A DNA stretch of 64,000 nt, taken from Ulvibacter algarum (GTDB lineage Bacteria; Bacteroidota; Bacteroidia; Flavobacteriales; Flavobacteriaceae). The stretch spans positions 930,001 through 994,000 of the forward strand of contig CANLBJ010000001.1 of the NCBI GenBank assembly GCA_947488905.1, given 5' to 3'. Position 1 is the first letter of the stretch; each line of letters starts with the position of its first letter. The notes beneath the pieces are model-generated. The model was not told the DNA's origin, did no database searches, and saw nothing but the letters and a program-made list of their open reading frames with translations. Below are positions 1-7,256 of this stretch, one piece after another. Made by a program: the position numbers and the translations under genes.

Positions 1-1480
1 CTGCATCTACTTTGTCTAGAAATGATTTTGGAGTGCTAGCAAGTAAAACATTTGGTCTTGTTTCTGTGTAGTCTGTTTCTTCCCAGTCTTTAGTGTATTT
101 GTCTACAGCATTGGCAAAATTTTCTAGCTTTACTGGAACTCCGTTTAATCTTATTTTACTTAATTCTATTTGTAGGAGAAATGGTTTTAAGCCTATTTCA
201 TTTGCGCCCATAACATATTCATTAGCATAATTGTTATGTGGAACAATTGGGCTTTCTGGCGCCATAGGAACGTTTCCTTTAGAACGAATTATCTCTTCTT
301 TTGGAGTCACGATGCGATGATACCCGTATACAGTAGCTACTTTTTGTATGTACAGTAAATCTTTATAAGATATGTCACCATCTGCAGATACGTGTATGTT
401 TATTATTCTATCCCTTTGTTCTTTTGTGATATCTGTGTTTATTGAGCCTAAGGTTTGATAGAGATCTTTTTTTAATGCTTTTGTTCCTTGAACAATAATA
501 TCATTTTCATTTATAATTTTAATAGAAATACTACGTGCGGTAAGATGTTCTTTTCTTTTGTTGTTTTTATTTTCTACTATTAATTGGTTATTATCAGTAG
601 GTAGGTTATTTGGTTTTTCAATAACTTCTGTCGAGCTAAACCCATAAACTAATACAGCCAATAGTGGCAATACTAAAAGTCCTTTGAGCAATGCGGCTCT
701 TTTTGATGTGTGTGTTTTCATAATTGTAAAACGTTTTTTGATTGATGAATAATTAATTGAATGCGCCATTGCAGGCACGCTAGACTTTGATGAGAAGTCT
801 AGTAATATAGATTGATATGTAGCTAGCGGTGCGCCTGTTTGTAATACAGTTCGATCTGCTAGAAACTCGTGGTTTAGTTTAATACTTTTCTTGAAAAAGT
901 AGAGTAGTGGATTAAACCAAAAGACAATTTGTAGTAACTCAAAAAACAAGAGGTCCCAACTGTGTTTTTGGTTTACGTGAGCCTGTTCATGAATGATTAC
1001 TTCTTTTGGGATGTCACCTGCCTCAAAGGCTTCTTTGTCAAAAAAGATGTAATTAAAAAAGCTATGCGGAGTCACTGGCAATTGTAGCAAAACATATAAA
1101 ATTGATTGCTCTTTATAGATGGGATTTTTTCTAATTTTCTGTACTAGAGAATATAGGTTTTTAGCAAAACGAAGTGTAAAGAATAAAACTCCCAAGCCGT
1201 AAATTGTCCATAATATGTAGAGTGTATAATTGATAGGGTCTGCTATAGTTTCTTGAGTTTCAAGAACAGGAACCACAAAGTTTTCTGAAACCATTTGACT
1301 AACTGGGGCAACTGCTACATATTGCGTAAATGTGATAAACGGGATGATAATAGAAATGACTAAACTCCCTAAAAGATAGACTCTTTTTGTGGTGTGCAAT
1401 GCCGTGTTTTCTAGTGCTAATTTGTAAAAAAGAAAAAGAACCCCAAGGCAGGCGATAGATTTTAAGATATATACTTCCAT
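1..1480 (-). CDS. BlaR1/MecR1-type M56 metallopeptidase, partial (3' end outside window)
   Basis: Membrane zinc peptidase that in the BlaR1 family senses a signal and triggers loss of the partner BlaI repressor. The ATG at 1480 follows the blaI stop by three bases, so the two form one operon. About 493 residues are visible and the frame stays open to base 1. Hydrophobic segments lie near residues 1-20, 35-55 and 95-115. The zinc motif HEQAH is at 164-168, followed by NHEFLAD carrying the downstream acidic ligand, and a last membrane span near 255-272. The remaining C-terminal part is periplasmic and contains no recognisable penicillin-binding domain, as is usual in Bacteroidota M56 proteins, so the ligand need not be a beta-lactam. 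Confidence 0.9.
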   Translation of the reverse strand, partial: MEVYILKSIACLGVLFLFYKLALENTALHTTKRVYLLGSLVISIIIPFITFTQYVAVAPVSQMVSENFVVPVLETQETIADPINYTLYILWTIYGLGVLFFTLRFAKNLYSLVQKIRKNPIYKEQSILYVLLQLPVTPHSFFNYIFFDKEAFEAGDIPKEVIIHEQAHVNQKHSWDLLFFELLQIVFWFNPLLYFFKKSIKLNHEFLADRTVLQTGAPLATYQSILLDFSSKSSVPAMAHSINYSSIKKRFTIMKTHTSKRAALLKGLLVLPLLAVLVYGFSSTEVIEKPNNLPTDNNQLIVENKNNKRKEHLTARSISIKIINENDIIVQGTKALKKDLYQTLGSINTDITKEQRDRIINIHVSADGDISYKDLLYIQKVATVYGYHRIVTPKEEIIRSKGNVPMAPESPIVPHNNYANEYVMGANEIGLKPFLLQIELSKIRLNGVPVKLENFANAVDKYTKDWEETDYTETRPNVLLASTPKSFLDKVDA

Positions 1481-1483
1481 AGC

Positions 1484-1849
1484 TTATTTGTTTTCTATTT
1501 GTACATCAATCATTTTTTTGAGCTTCTCTAATTCTTCTTTGCTGAGGTTTGTAGTTTCGGTAAAAAAGGAAGCAAATTGTGCTGCATCGTTATTAAAGAA
1601 GTTTTTAATAAGCCCATTTACGTGTTTGCTGAAATAGTCTTTTTTCTTTACCAGCGGAAAGTATTCTCTAGAACGCCCCACTTGCACGTAGTCTACAAAT
1701 TTTTTATCCTGCATTCTCTTAAGTAATGTGGCAATAGTAGTGGTGGCAGGCTTAGGCTCATCATAAGCTTCTATAAGATCTTTCATTATAGCACGCTTTT
1801 GTTTCCATAATACCTGCATTAATTGCTCTTCTGAGTTTGATAAAGACAT
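1484..1849 (-). CDS. blaI: BlaI/MecI/CopY-family transcriptional repressor
   Basis: A 121-residue winged-helix repressor of the penicillinase-repressor family. The N-terminal half (SNSEEQLMQVLWKQKRAIMK, then PATTTIATLLKRMQDKKFV) is the DNA-binding domain; the C-terminal half is the dimer region cleaved or released when the M56 partner is activated. Length matches the family. It is the first gene of the operon with the M56 peptidase. Two dyad operators overlap its promoter, which predicts autoregulation. The controlled targets beyond this operon cannot be told from the sequence. Confidence 0.92.
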   Translation of the reverse strand: MSLSNSEEQLMQVLWKQKRAIMKDLIEAYDEPKPATTTIATLLKRMQDKKFVDYVQVGRSREYFPLVKKKDYFSKHVNGLIKNFFNNDAAQFASFFTETTNLSKEELEKLKKMIDVQIENK

Positions 1850-1865
1850 AATTTGTTTTATTTGT

Positions 1866-1907
1866 TCTACAAACGTAGAGTAAAAACTTTAATTCTACAA
1901 GTGTAGA
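1866..1907 (-). promoter_or_regulatory. blaI promoter overlapped by two BlaI-type operators
   Basis: Read on the minus strand, TACGTTTG (1870-1877) matches the Bacteroidota -7 consensus TAnnTTTG, with TTG (1898-1900) 20 bases upstream as the -33 element. Dyad 1, CTAC-AAAC-GTAG (1867-1878), covers the -7 box. Dyad 2, TCTACA-AG-TGTAGA (1894-1907), covers the -33 box. TACA/TGTA dyads are the known core of BlaI/MecI operators. Confidence 0.85.
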
Positions 1908-2157
1908 GCAATATTTTTGTAGCTTCGGAAATATTAAAATTAAGAAATTTAGTAAATGAAATTAAAAAATTCTAGTTGCGGTTTTTTAATTAGTGACCCT
2001 TAATTTATAGTAATTTATATGTTTTAATATTCTTCTATATAAATGATCTTTTAATTTTTTTTTTTGATCAATAATTATTCTGTGTATTAACGATGTGAAA
2101 TGCTCTTAAAATTTCCGAAGTAAATAGTACATTTACCGCCTAATTAAAAAACTACCT

Positions 2158-2745
2158 ATGAGCTACGAAAGAGAAGTGCGTAAAAGAGCAGAAGATAAAT
2201 GCGAGTTATGCGGTCAAGCAGAACCAGAACAGTTAGCAATGTACGTGGTGCCAAAAACACCAGAATATATAGAAGGAGAGAACAATGCTATTTTAGCATG
2301 TACTAAATGTATCTCTGAGTTTGATGCAGAAGAGCGTGACCAAAATCACTGGAGATGTCTTAATGATAGTATGTGGAGTACAGCGCCGCCTGTACAAGTT
2401 ATGGCTTGGCGTATGCTACACCGTTTAAAATCTTTTGGGTGGTCACAAGATTTGCTTGATATGATGTATATGGACGAGCAGGTTCTAGAATGGGCAGCAG
2501 CAGAAGGTGATGCAGAAGATAAGAGTGATGCTTTAATACATCGTGATGCTAATGGCGTGATTTTGCAAGCTGGTGATAATGTGGTTTTAATAAAAGATCT
2601 TAAAGTGAAGGGGAGTAGTATGGTAGCTAAGCAGGGTACTGCTGTGCGACGTATTTCTTTAGATCACGAGAACGATACTTTTATAGAAGGTAAAGTTGAT
2701 GGGATACAGATAGTGATTATCACAGAGTATGTAAAAAAGATATAA
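2158..2745 (+). CDS. PhnA-like zinc-ribbon protein
   Basis: A 195-residue protein of the PhnA (YjdM) family. The N-terminus holds a zinc ribbon with CELC (C15, C18) and ACTKC (C48, C51). The C-terminal PhnA domain (about 125-195) begins at SDALIHRDANGVILQAGDNV. The family is named after a phosphonate operon, but its members are widely found without phosphonate genes and the cellular role is unsettled; nothing nearby points to phosphonate use. The gene stands alone, with a dispersed ATTTCCGAAG copy 38 bases upstream of the start codon and a strong terminator after the stop. Confidence 0.85.
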   Translation: MSYEREVRKRAEDKCELCGQAEPEQLAMYVVPKTPEYIEGENNAILACTKCISEFDAEERDQNHWRCLNDSMWSTAPPVQVMAWRMLHRLKSFGWSQDLLDMMYMDEQVLEWAAAEGDAEDKSDALIHRDANGVILQAGDNVVLIKDLKVKGSSMVAKQGTAVRRISLDHENDTFIEGKVDGIQIVIITEYVKKI

Positions 2746-2767
2746 CAGTATAATTTTTATATAAGAG

Positions 2768-2810
2768 AGAGCGCCTGAATTATAACTTAATTCAGGCGCT
2801 CTTTTTTTTT
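2768..2810 (+). terminator. Rho-independent terminator after the PhnA-like gene
   Basis: A perfect 15-bp stem (2768-2782 with 2788-2802) has a 5-base loop and runs into a T tract. It lies between convergent genes and could also serve the long secreted-protein gene on the minus strand. Confidence 0.9.
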
Positions 2811-2841
2811 GCTCTTTTTTTGGTTTTAAAAACCTTTAAAT

Positions 2842-5436
2842 TTATTTTACAATAAACTTTCCGGGGATAAAATCTCCTTTTAGGCTTTTTAACTCATAGA
2901 TATAAATACCTGTTTTTAAACCTTTAGAGTTAAGCGGTAGGTTATTAATACCGTAGTTAGTTTGTAACGTTTCACTGTACACTTGTTTACCTATCATATT
3001 ATATACTGTAAGTGTTACAGGTTCTGTTTCTTCTGAGTAAAACTGTATTGTAGATGTTTCATTTACAGGGTTAGGTGATATGTTTATTGAGGTTGCAGGT
3101 TGAGCAACAACATCTTCGTTACTTAATATAGAAGAGAACCCAAGGTTTGAAATGTGCATTTCTTTTGTAACATTTTCTCCGTTTTCTGATATCATTGTAA
3201 ATATGATAGTAGTGATATCTGTTGCATCAATTTCTTGATTTTCATTAGAAGTAAATGCAGAAAGAGGTATGTAATAGTGGTCATTGTTTTCTAATAATGT
3301 AACTGTTGTTCTATGCTGGTTTTCCCATACAGAAATACTTTGTTTTACTAGTGTTATTTGCATATCTCCAGTACCAAAGGCATCAAACTCTAACATTGTA
3401 TAGTCACTTAAATCAACACTCTGAAATTTTGGGGTAAAAGCACGATATACAGATATGTACTCACTAGTGGTTGCGGTAACAGATACATTTCTTTCTATAG
3501 CTAGTTCATAATTTGCATCTTGGTTTTGGTTAGGTGTGATCTCATATGAGCTTACTTGAGTGCTCATAGCAAAGTCATCTAATCCCCAAGGTCCATCAGA
3601 TAAAAATAAATCATCTGGAGTGTCACTTGTGCCATTATGTATTCTAAAACCTATGTCAAACAGCGGTCCAGTTTCTATTGTGTGAGAGCTTATTAATGCC
3701 GTAGGTAAATCTTTATCAATAGATACATACTCAGTTTCACTTGTTTCTGTTTGTCTTAAACCGGCATCAATTGTTATGCTCTCGCTATTATTAGTATTTA
3801 CAATGTCTAGTTGTAGCATTCCATTAGAATAGCTTCCTTTTTTTACAAAAACTGTAGGTGGTGTACTAAGATTATATGAGGTTATAGGTCTTTGTATTTC
3901 TATTAAATTTAATATTTCTGTACTTAAATTTAATAAATCATCTAATGAGTTTGTCCAAACTTGAAAGTTGTAAAACTCAACGTCTTGCTCATATGCATCT
4001 AAATTCCAGTGGCTTTCTATAGCAAAGTTAGCCTCTTGGTTAGTTAGTTTTGCAGAAAGACTCAAAACAAACTCAGTGTTTCCGTCTTCATTTTTAATAA
4101 TAGACTTAATAAAGTTTTGACCATTTAACTCTATAGTTGATACAGAAATTAACTCTGCTCCTACAAGGCGGTCACAGATGTATTTTGTGTGCTCATATAC
4201 ACCATCTTCTGTCTTAAAAATCATTAGCGCAGCAACGGTTTCATCTTCTCTTACGTAGTCTACAGATATTATTTCTGTAGCGTTTGTTATTTCAATTAGG
4301 TCGTAAGGTGTAGACTCTATTGCTTCCGTTTGTTCTAGTATATCTTGTGGGATAAAGTCTTCTATAATTAAATCTGAACTTCTATTAGGAGTACCATAGT
4401 CAGATTTCTTTTCAATCTTTCTAGCTGTTTTTTTATCAAACGAATAGCCAGATTTTTTTCTTTCAAAATTTCTTTGACTAATTTTTTGTGAAAGCCTGTT
4501 GTTACTCTCTAATCCACCTCTGTTTCCGCTAGATATATCTTCTGCTACAGGGCATTCTTGAACACCAGAGCAAGAAGGATCATCACAGTCTATAAGCCCG
4601 TCACCATCATCGTCTATTCCGTTCCCGCAAATTTCTTGTGGTACTGGAGCTGTAGGGCATCTTGCGCCGTCATTACTTGAGCTTGCAGGACCGTAAGCAA
4701 ATAGGTTAGAATCCATTTGATTTGCTGTTGTTATGTCTTGAACGTTTTGAATTACAAATACAGTTCCTGTTTGGTTTGCAGAGACATAAAACCTTCCTGA
4801 AAGATCAAAATATACAGCACCGTACGTGTATTCGTATCCGCTTAATATAGGTACCTCTCCTAAGTCTGCTACAGTACCTGTTTCTGGATCAATTCTATAT
4901 AAATGGTTGCTGTTTTTTTCTACAGCATAAAGGTTACCGTCTACGGCATTAAATGCCCAGTCGTGAATGCTAAGATTTTGCGAAAGCGAACCTTGCCCAC
5001 TGTAATTACCATAATTATCAGAGTCTGGATTGATATCTATTTTATAAAAAGTAGAACCACCTGGTTTTAAGTAGTAAGTACCATCACTAGAAACATCACC
5101 TACATACCCATTGTTTGAGGGAAGCTCTGGAATTGTAAATACGGTAGTCTCAAAATTTTGACCTATTCTTATAATTGCTTTATCTGGGCTTGATAATGCT
5201 CCCCAGATATATCCATCTGCAGGATTGTATCCTGTAGCGTTTATGTTTCCTGGTGCTACATCTGTTGCAACTACATAAGAGTTACCAGAAGCTAAATCTA
5301 ATGCGTAAACATCATTGTTTTGAAAGAGGTAAGCATTAAAGTCACAATTAAAAGGGACGTCTTGAGCTTGTGCGTCTGTATTGCTTAAAGTAATACAGAT
5401 TGCTAGTGTGTAAAGAAAGTAGTTTATTGTTTTCAT
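2842..5436 (-). CDS. Secreted multidomain protein with type IX secretion sorting domain
   Basis: An 864-residue exported protein. A signal peptide ends near AQAQ (about residue 25). Residues 30-260 look like a beta-propeller of the DUF6923 kind (YLFQNNDVYALDLASG, then GYNPADGYIWGA). Next comes a short calcium-binding-like motif, CGNGIDDDGDGLIDCDDPSC (about 268-288), of the MopE/thrombospondin-3 style. A long beta-rich region of unknown function follows. The last 75 residues are a T9SS type A sorting domain (NISPNPV, VYNMIGKQV, LKTGIYIYEL), so the protein should cross the outer membrane by the gliding/Por system. Its upstream region shares a conserved block and 21-bp direct repeats with the two CAP lipoprotein genes next door, suggesting joint control. 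Confidence 0.8.
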   Translation of the reverse strand: MKTINYFLYTLAICITLSNTDAQAQDVPFNCDFNAYLFQNNDVYALDLASGNSYVVATDVAPGNINATGYNPADGYIWGALSSPDKAIIRIGQNFETTVFTIPELPSNNGYVGDVSSDGTYYLKPGGSTFYKIDINPDSDNYGNYSGQGSLSQNLSIHDWAFNAVDGNLYAVEKNSNHLYRIDPETGTVADLGEVPILSGYEYTYGAVYFDLSGRFYVSANQTGTVFVIQNVQDITTANQMDSNLFAYGPASSSNDGARCPTAPVPQEICGNGIDDDGDGLIDCDDPSCSGVQECPVAEDISSGNRGGLESNNRLSQKISQRNFERKKSGYSFDKKTARKIEKKSDYGTPNRSSDLIIEDFIPQDILEQTEAIESTPYDLIEITNATEIISVDYVREDETVAALMIFKTEDGVYEHTKYICDRLVGAELISVSTIELNGQNFIKSIIKNEDGNTEFVLSLSAKLTNQEANFAIESHWNLDAYEQDVEFYNFQVWTNSLDDLLNLSTEILNLIEIQRPITSYNLSTPPTVFVKKGSYSNGMLQLDIVNTNNSESITIDAGLRQTETSETEYVSIDKDLPTALISSHTIETGPLFDIGFRIHNGTSDTPDDLFLSDGPWGLDDFAMSTQVSSYEITPNQNQDANYELAIERNVSVTATTSEYISVYRAFTPKFQSVDLSDYTMLEFDAFGTGDMQITLVKQSISVWENQHRTTVTLLENNDHYYIPLSAFTSNENQEIDATDITTIIFTMISENGENVTKEMHISNLGFSSILSNEDVVAQPATSINISPNPVNETSTIQFYSEETEPVTLTVYNMIGKQVYSETLQTNYGINNLPLNSKGLKTGIYIYELKSLKGDFIPGKFIVK

Positions 5437-5455
5437 TTTTGTTCTATTTATAATG

Positions 5456-5542
5456 CAAATGTACTGGTGAAAGCATGGCTATTTTTCATTTTTAGTTGGT
5501 TCGACATCTAGGTTCGGTGAGTGGTATTTATGGCTAGTTAAG
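5456..5542 (-). promoter_or_regulatory. Promoter with LytTR-like direct repeats, T9SS protein gene
   Basis: On the minus strand TACATTTG (5456-5463) fits the TAnnTTTG -7 box, 20 bases before the ATG at 5436. Upstream lie TTCGGTGAG (5513-5521) and CTAGTTAAG (5534-5542), read on +, exactly 21 bases apart. This is the spacing of LytTR binding sites (9-bp repeats, 12-bp gap). The same block with the same spacing precedes both CAP genes. Confidence 0.6.
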
Positions 5543-5624
5543 TAAAAAAACACACTGCTTTTTATATGTTCTTTAACTGCAGTAGTAATAAGGTTATTAA
5601 TATGTCTCAAACAAGTATATATAA

Positions 5625-5690
5625 AGGGGAAACCCCTAAAACCTTTCGGGGGAAAAGGCTCTAGGGGCTAAGCTATAAGTAGGTTATTGT
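5625..5690 (-). terminator. Hairpins downstream of CAP gene A
   Basis: AGGGG-AAA-CCCCT and CCTTT-CGGGGG-AAAAGG hairpins lie just past the stop codon of the minus-strand CAP gene and are followed on that strand by TTTATATA. The arrangement resembles a terminator but the T tract is weak. The same structure follows copy B. Confidence 0.45.
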
Positions 5691-5695
5691 TGTTT

Positions 5696-6199
5696 TTATA
5701 TTTTGTAGAATAATTGTGTAAAATAGTAGGTGTTAGTTTGAGGACATTTTTTAATTCCGAAGCCACTATGCGTATAGTTACCTTCTATGTTATTTCTGTG
5801 AGAAGGACTGTTGAGCCACGCATTTACAACAGACTCTGGAGTGTTAAAACCAAAAGCAACATTCTCACCAACTACATTAGCGCCATCGTTTTCTAGAGCG
5901 GCAGATCTAATCCCAAAATTATGATGGTTAATCTCGTGTAAGTCTATCATATAATTAGTGTGCTTAACAGCATATGCAGAAGAAAAAGCAGTACCATTAA
6001 TAATAGGATCTATATTTAAGGTTGCTCTAAGTTGATTAATTAAAACTAAAACCTCTTGAGCAAACTGTGCATCGTTTTGTTGAGCAAGTGTTAAGTCTAT
6101 AGAGTAGTCTGTATCTTGATCTGCCATAGCATCTTTAGAGCAAGAAGCAGCAGTAGAAAGTAAAAAGATAGCAAGGATGGTAGTGTATATTAGTTTCAT
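5696..6199 (-). CDS. CAP-domain (SCP/PR-1-like) lipoprotein, copy A
   Basis: A 167-residue lipoprotein starting at the ATG at 6199. An in-frame TTG further upstream overlaps the -7 promoter box and is rejected. The signal ends in the lipobox STAASC, so the protein is lipid-anchored. The rest is a single CAP domain: LINQLRATLNIDPI, HTNYMIDLHEINHHNF, GENVAFGF and AWLNSPSHRNNIEG are the family's signature segments. Bacterial CAP proteins have no single assigned activity; substrate or ligand binding is inferred for most. The gene is one half of a recent tandem duplication. Confidence 0.85.
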   Translation of the reverse strand: MKLIYTTILAIFLLSTAASCSKDAMADQDTDYSIDLTLAQQNDAQFAQEVLVLINQLRATLNIDPIINGTAFSSAYAVKHTNYMIDLHEINHHNFGIRSAALENDGANVVGENVAFGFNTPESVVNAWLNSPSHRNNIEGNYTHSGFGIKKCPQTNTYYFTQLFYKI

Positions 6200-6217
6200 T
6201 ATGTTTGATTTATGATG

Positions 6218-6304
6218 CAAATGTACAGGGGTAACTGAGGCTATTTTTTATTTTTAGTTGGTTCGGCAGCTAGGTTCGTTAATCGGTAGAATTGGCTCGT
6301 TAAA
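6218..6304 (-). promoter_or_regulatory. Promoter with LytTR-like direct repeats, CAP gene A
   Basis: TACATTTG (minus strand, 6218-6225) is the -7 box, 18 bases before the ATG. TTCGTTAAT (6275-6283) and CTCGTTAAA (6296-6304), read on +, are 21 bases apart and fit the LytTR half-site pattern around CGTTNA. A third related GGTTCG lies 13 bases from the first. Confidence 0.6.
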
Positions 6305-6454
6305 CAGAAAAACGCTACTTCTGTATATTGTTAAATGGTAATAATAGTTAGGTTGTTGATATTTCTGAAACAAGTATATATAAAGGGGAAACCCCTAAAA
6401 CCTTTCGGGGGAAAAGGCTCTAGGGGCTAAGCTATAAGTAGGTTATTGTTGTTT

Positions 6455-6958
6455 TTATATTTTGTAGAATAATTGTGTAAAATAGTAGGTGTTAGTTTGA
6501 GGACATTTTTTAATTCCGAAGCCACTATGCGTATAGTTACCTTCTATGTTATTTCTGTGAGAAGGACTGTTGAGCCACGCATTTACAACAGACTCTGGAG
6601 TATTAAAACCAAAAGCAACATTCTCACCAACTACATTAGCGCCATCGTTTTCTAGAGCGGCAGATCTAATCCCAAAATTATGATGGTTAATCTCGTGTAA
6701 GTCTATCATATAATTAGTGTGCTTAACAGCATATGCAGAAGAAAAAGCAGTACCATTAATAATAGGATCTATATTTAAGGTTGCTCTATGTTGATTAATT
6801 AAAACTAAAACCTCTTGAGCAAACTGTGCATCGTTTTGTTGAGCAAGTGTTAAGTCTATAGAGTAGTCTGTATCTTGATCTGCCATAGCATCTTTAGAGC
6901 AAGAAGCAGCAGTAGAAAGTAAAAAGATAGCAAGGATGGTAGTGTATATTAGTCTCAT
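6455..6958 (-). CDS. CAP-domain (SCP/PR-1-like) lipoprotein, copy B
   Basis: Almost identical twin of the CAP lipoprotein at 5696-6199, with the ATG at 6958 and 167 residues. It has the same lipobox (STAASC) and the same CAP signatures (GENVAFGF, PSHRNNIEG). Differences visible are R for K at residue 2 and H for L in the QHRATL segment. Both copies are intact, and each keeps its own promoter and LytTR-like repeats, so both are probably expressed. Such identity means either very recent duplication or ongoing gene conversion. Confidence 0.85.
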   Translation of the reverse strand: MRLIYTTILAIFLLSTAASCSKDAMADQDTDYSIDLTLAQQNDAQFAQEVLVLINQHRATLNIDPIINGTAFSSAYAVKHTNYMIDLHEINHHNFGIRSAALENDGANVVGENVAFGFNTPESVVNAWLNSPSHRNNIEGNYTHSGFGIKKCPQTNTYYFTQLFYKI

Positions 6959-6976
6959 TATGTTTGATTTATGATG

Positions 6977-7063
6977 CAAATGTACAGGGGTAACTGAGGC
7001 TATTTTTTATTTTTAGTTGGTTCGGCAGCTAGGTTCGTTAATCGGTAGAATTGGCTCGTTAAA
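6977..7063 (-). promoter_or_regulatory. Promoter with LytTR-like direct repeats, CAP gene B
   Basis: Duplicate of the copy A control region: -7 box TACATTTG (6977-6984, minus strand) and the 21-bp-period repeats TTCGTTAAT (7034-7042) and CTCGTTAAA (7055-7063) on +. Confidence 0.6.
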
Positions 7064-7192
7064 CAGAAAAACGATAGTTATTAGATCTAGTTTGTATAAA
7101 TTCTAGTCATTGATATTATATAAATAAATGGTTTTATTTACTCTATAATAACTTCGGAAATGTTAATCACATATATAGGTAGGAATTCTATT

Positions 7193-7234
7193 AAACAAAA
7201 AAAACCTTTCAAGTCTTAGAGACTGAAAGGTTTA
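7193..7234 (-). terminator. Terminator of the M20 peptidase gene
   Basis: The stem AAACCTTTC..GTC / GAC.GAAAGGTTT (about 7202-7233) is followed on the minus strand by a run of eight T, just past the stop codon at 7257. Confidence 0.85.
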
Positions 7235-7256
7235 AATACTTAAGCTGGATTAATAC

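Larger units (their letters stand above)
5611..6314. repeat. Tandem duplication, copy A (CAP lipoprotein unit)
   Basis: About 704 bp containing a CAP gene, its promoter block and its downstream hairpins. It is repeated at 6370-7073 with an offset of exactly 759 bases. Only a handful of substitutions are seen, for example K/R at residue 2 and L/H in the QLRATL segment. The 55 bases between the units are unique. Confidence 0.92.
6370..7073. repeat. Tandem duplication, copy B (CAP lipoprotein unit)
   Basis: Second copy of the 704-bp unit described at 5611-6314. Identity ends sharply at about 7073, after AAACAGAAAAACG, where the two upstream flanks diverge. Confidence 0.92.

Noticed and set aside
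5751-6522. AATTCCGAAG in both CAP genes as further copies of the dispersed motif
   Set aside because: They differ at the third T of the 9-mer, and their repetition is explained by the tandem duplication.
5714-6655. 60-codon frames on the + strand in both CAP copies
   Set aside because: They are antisense to the CAP genes and are repeated only because the whole unit is duplicated.
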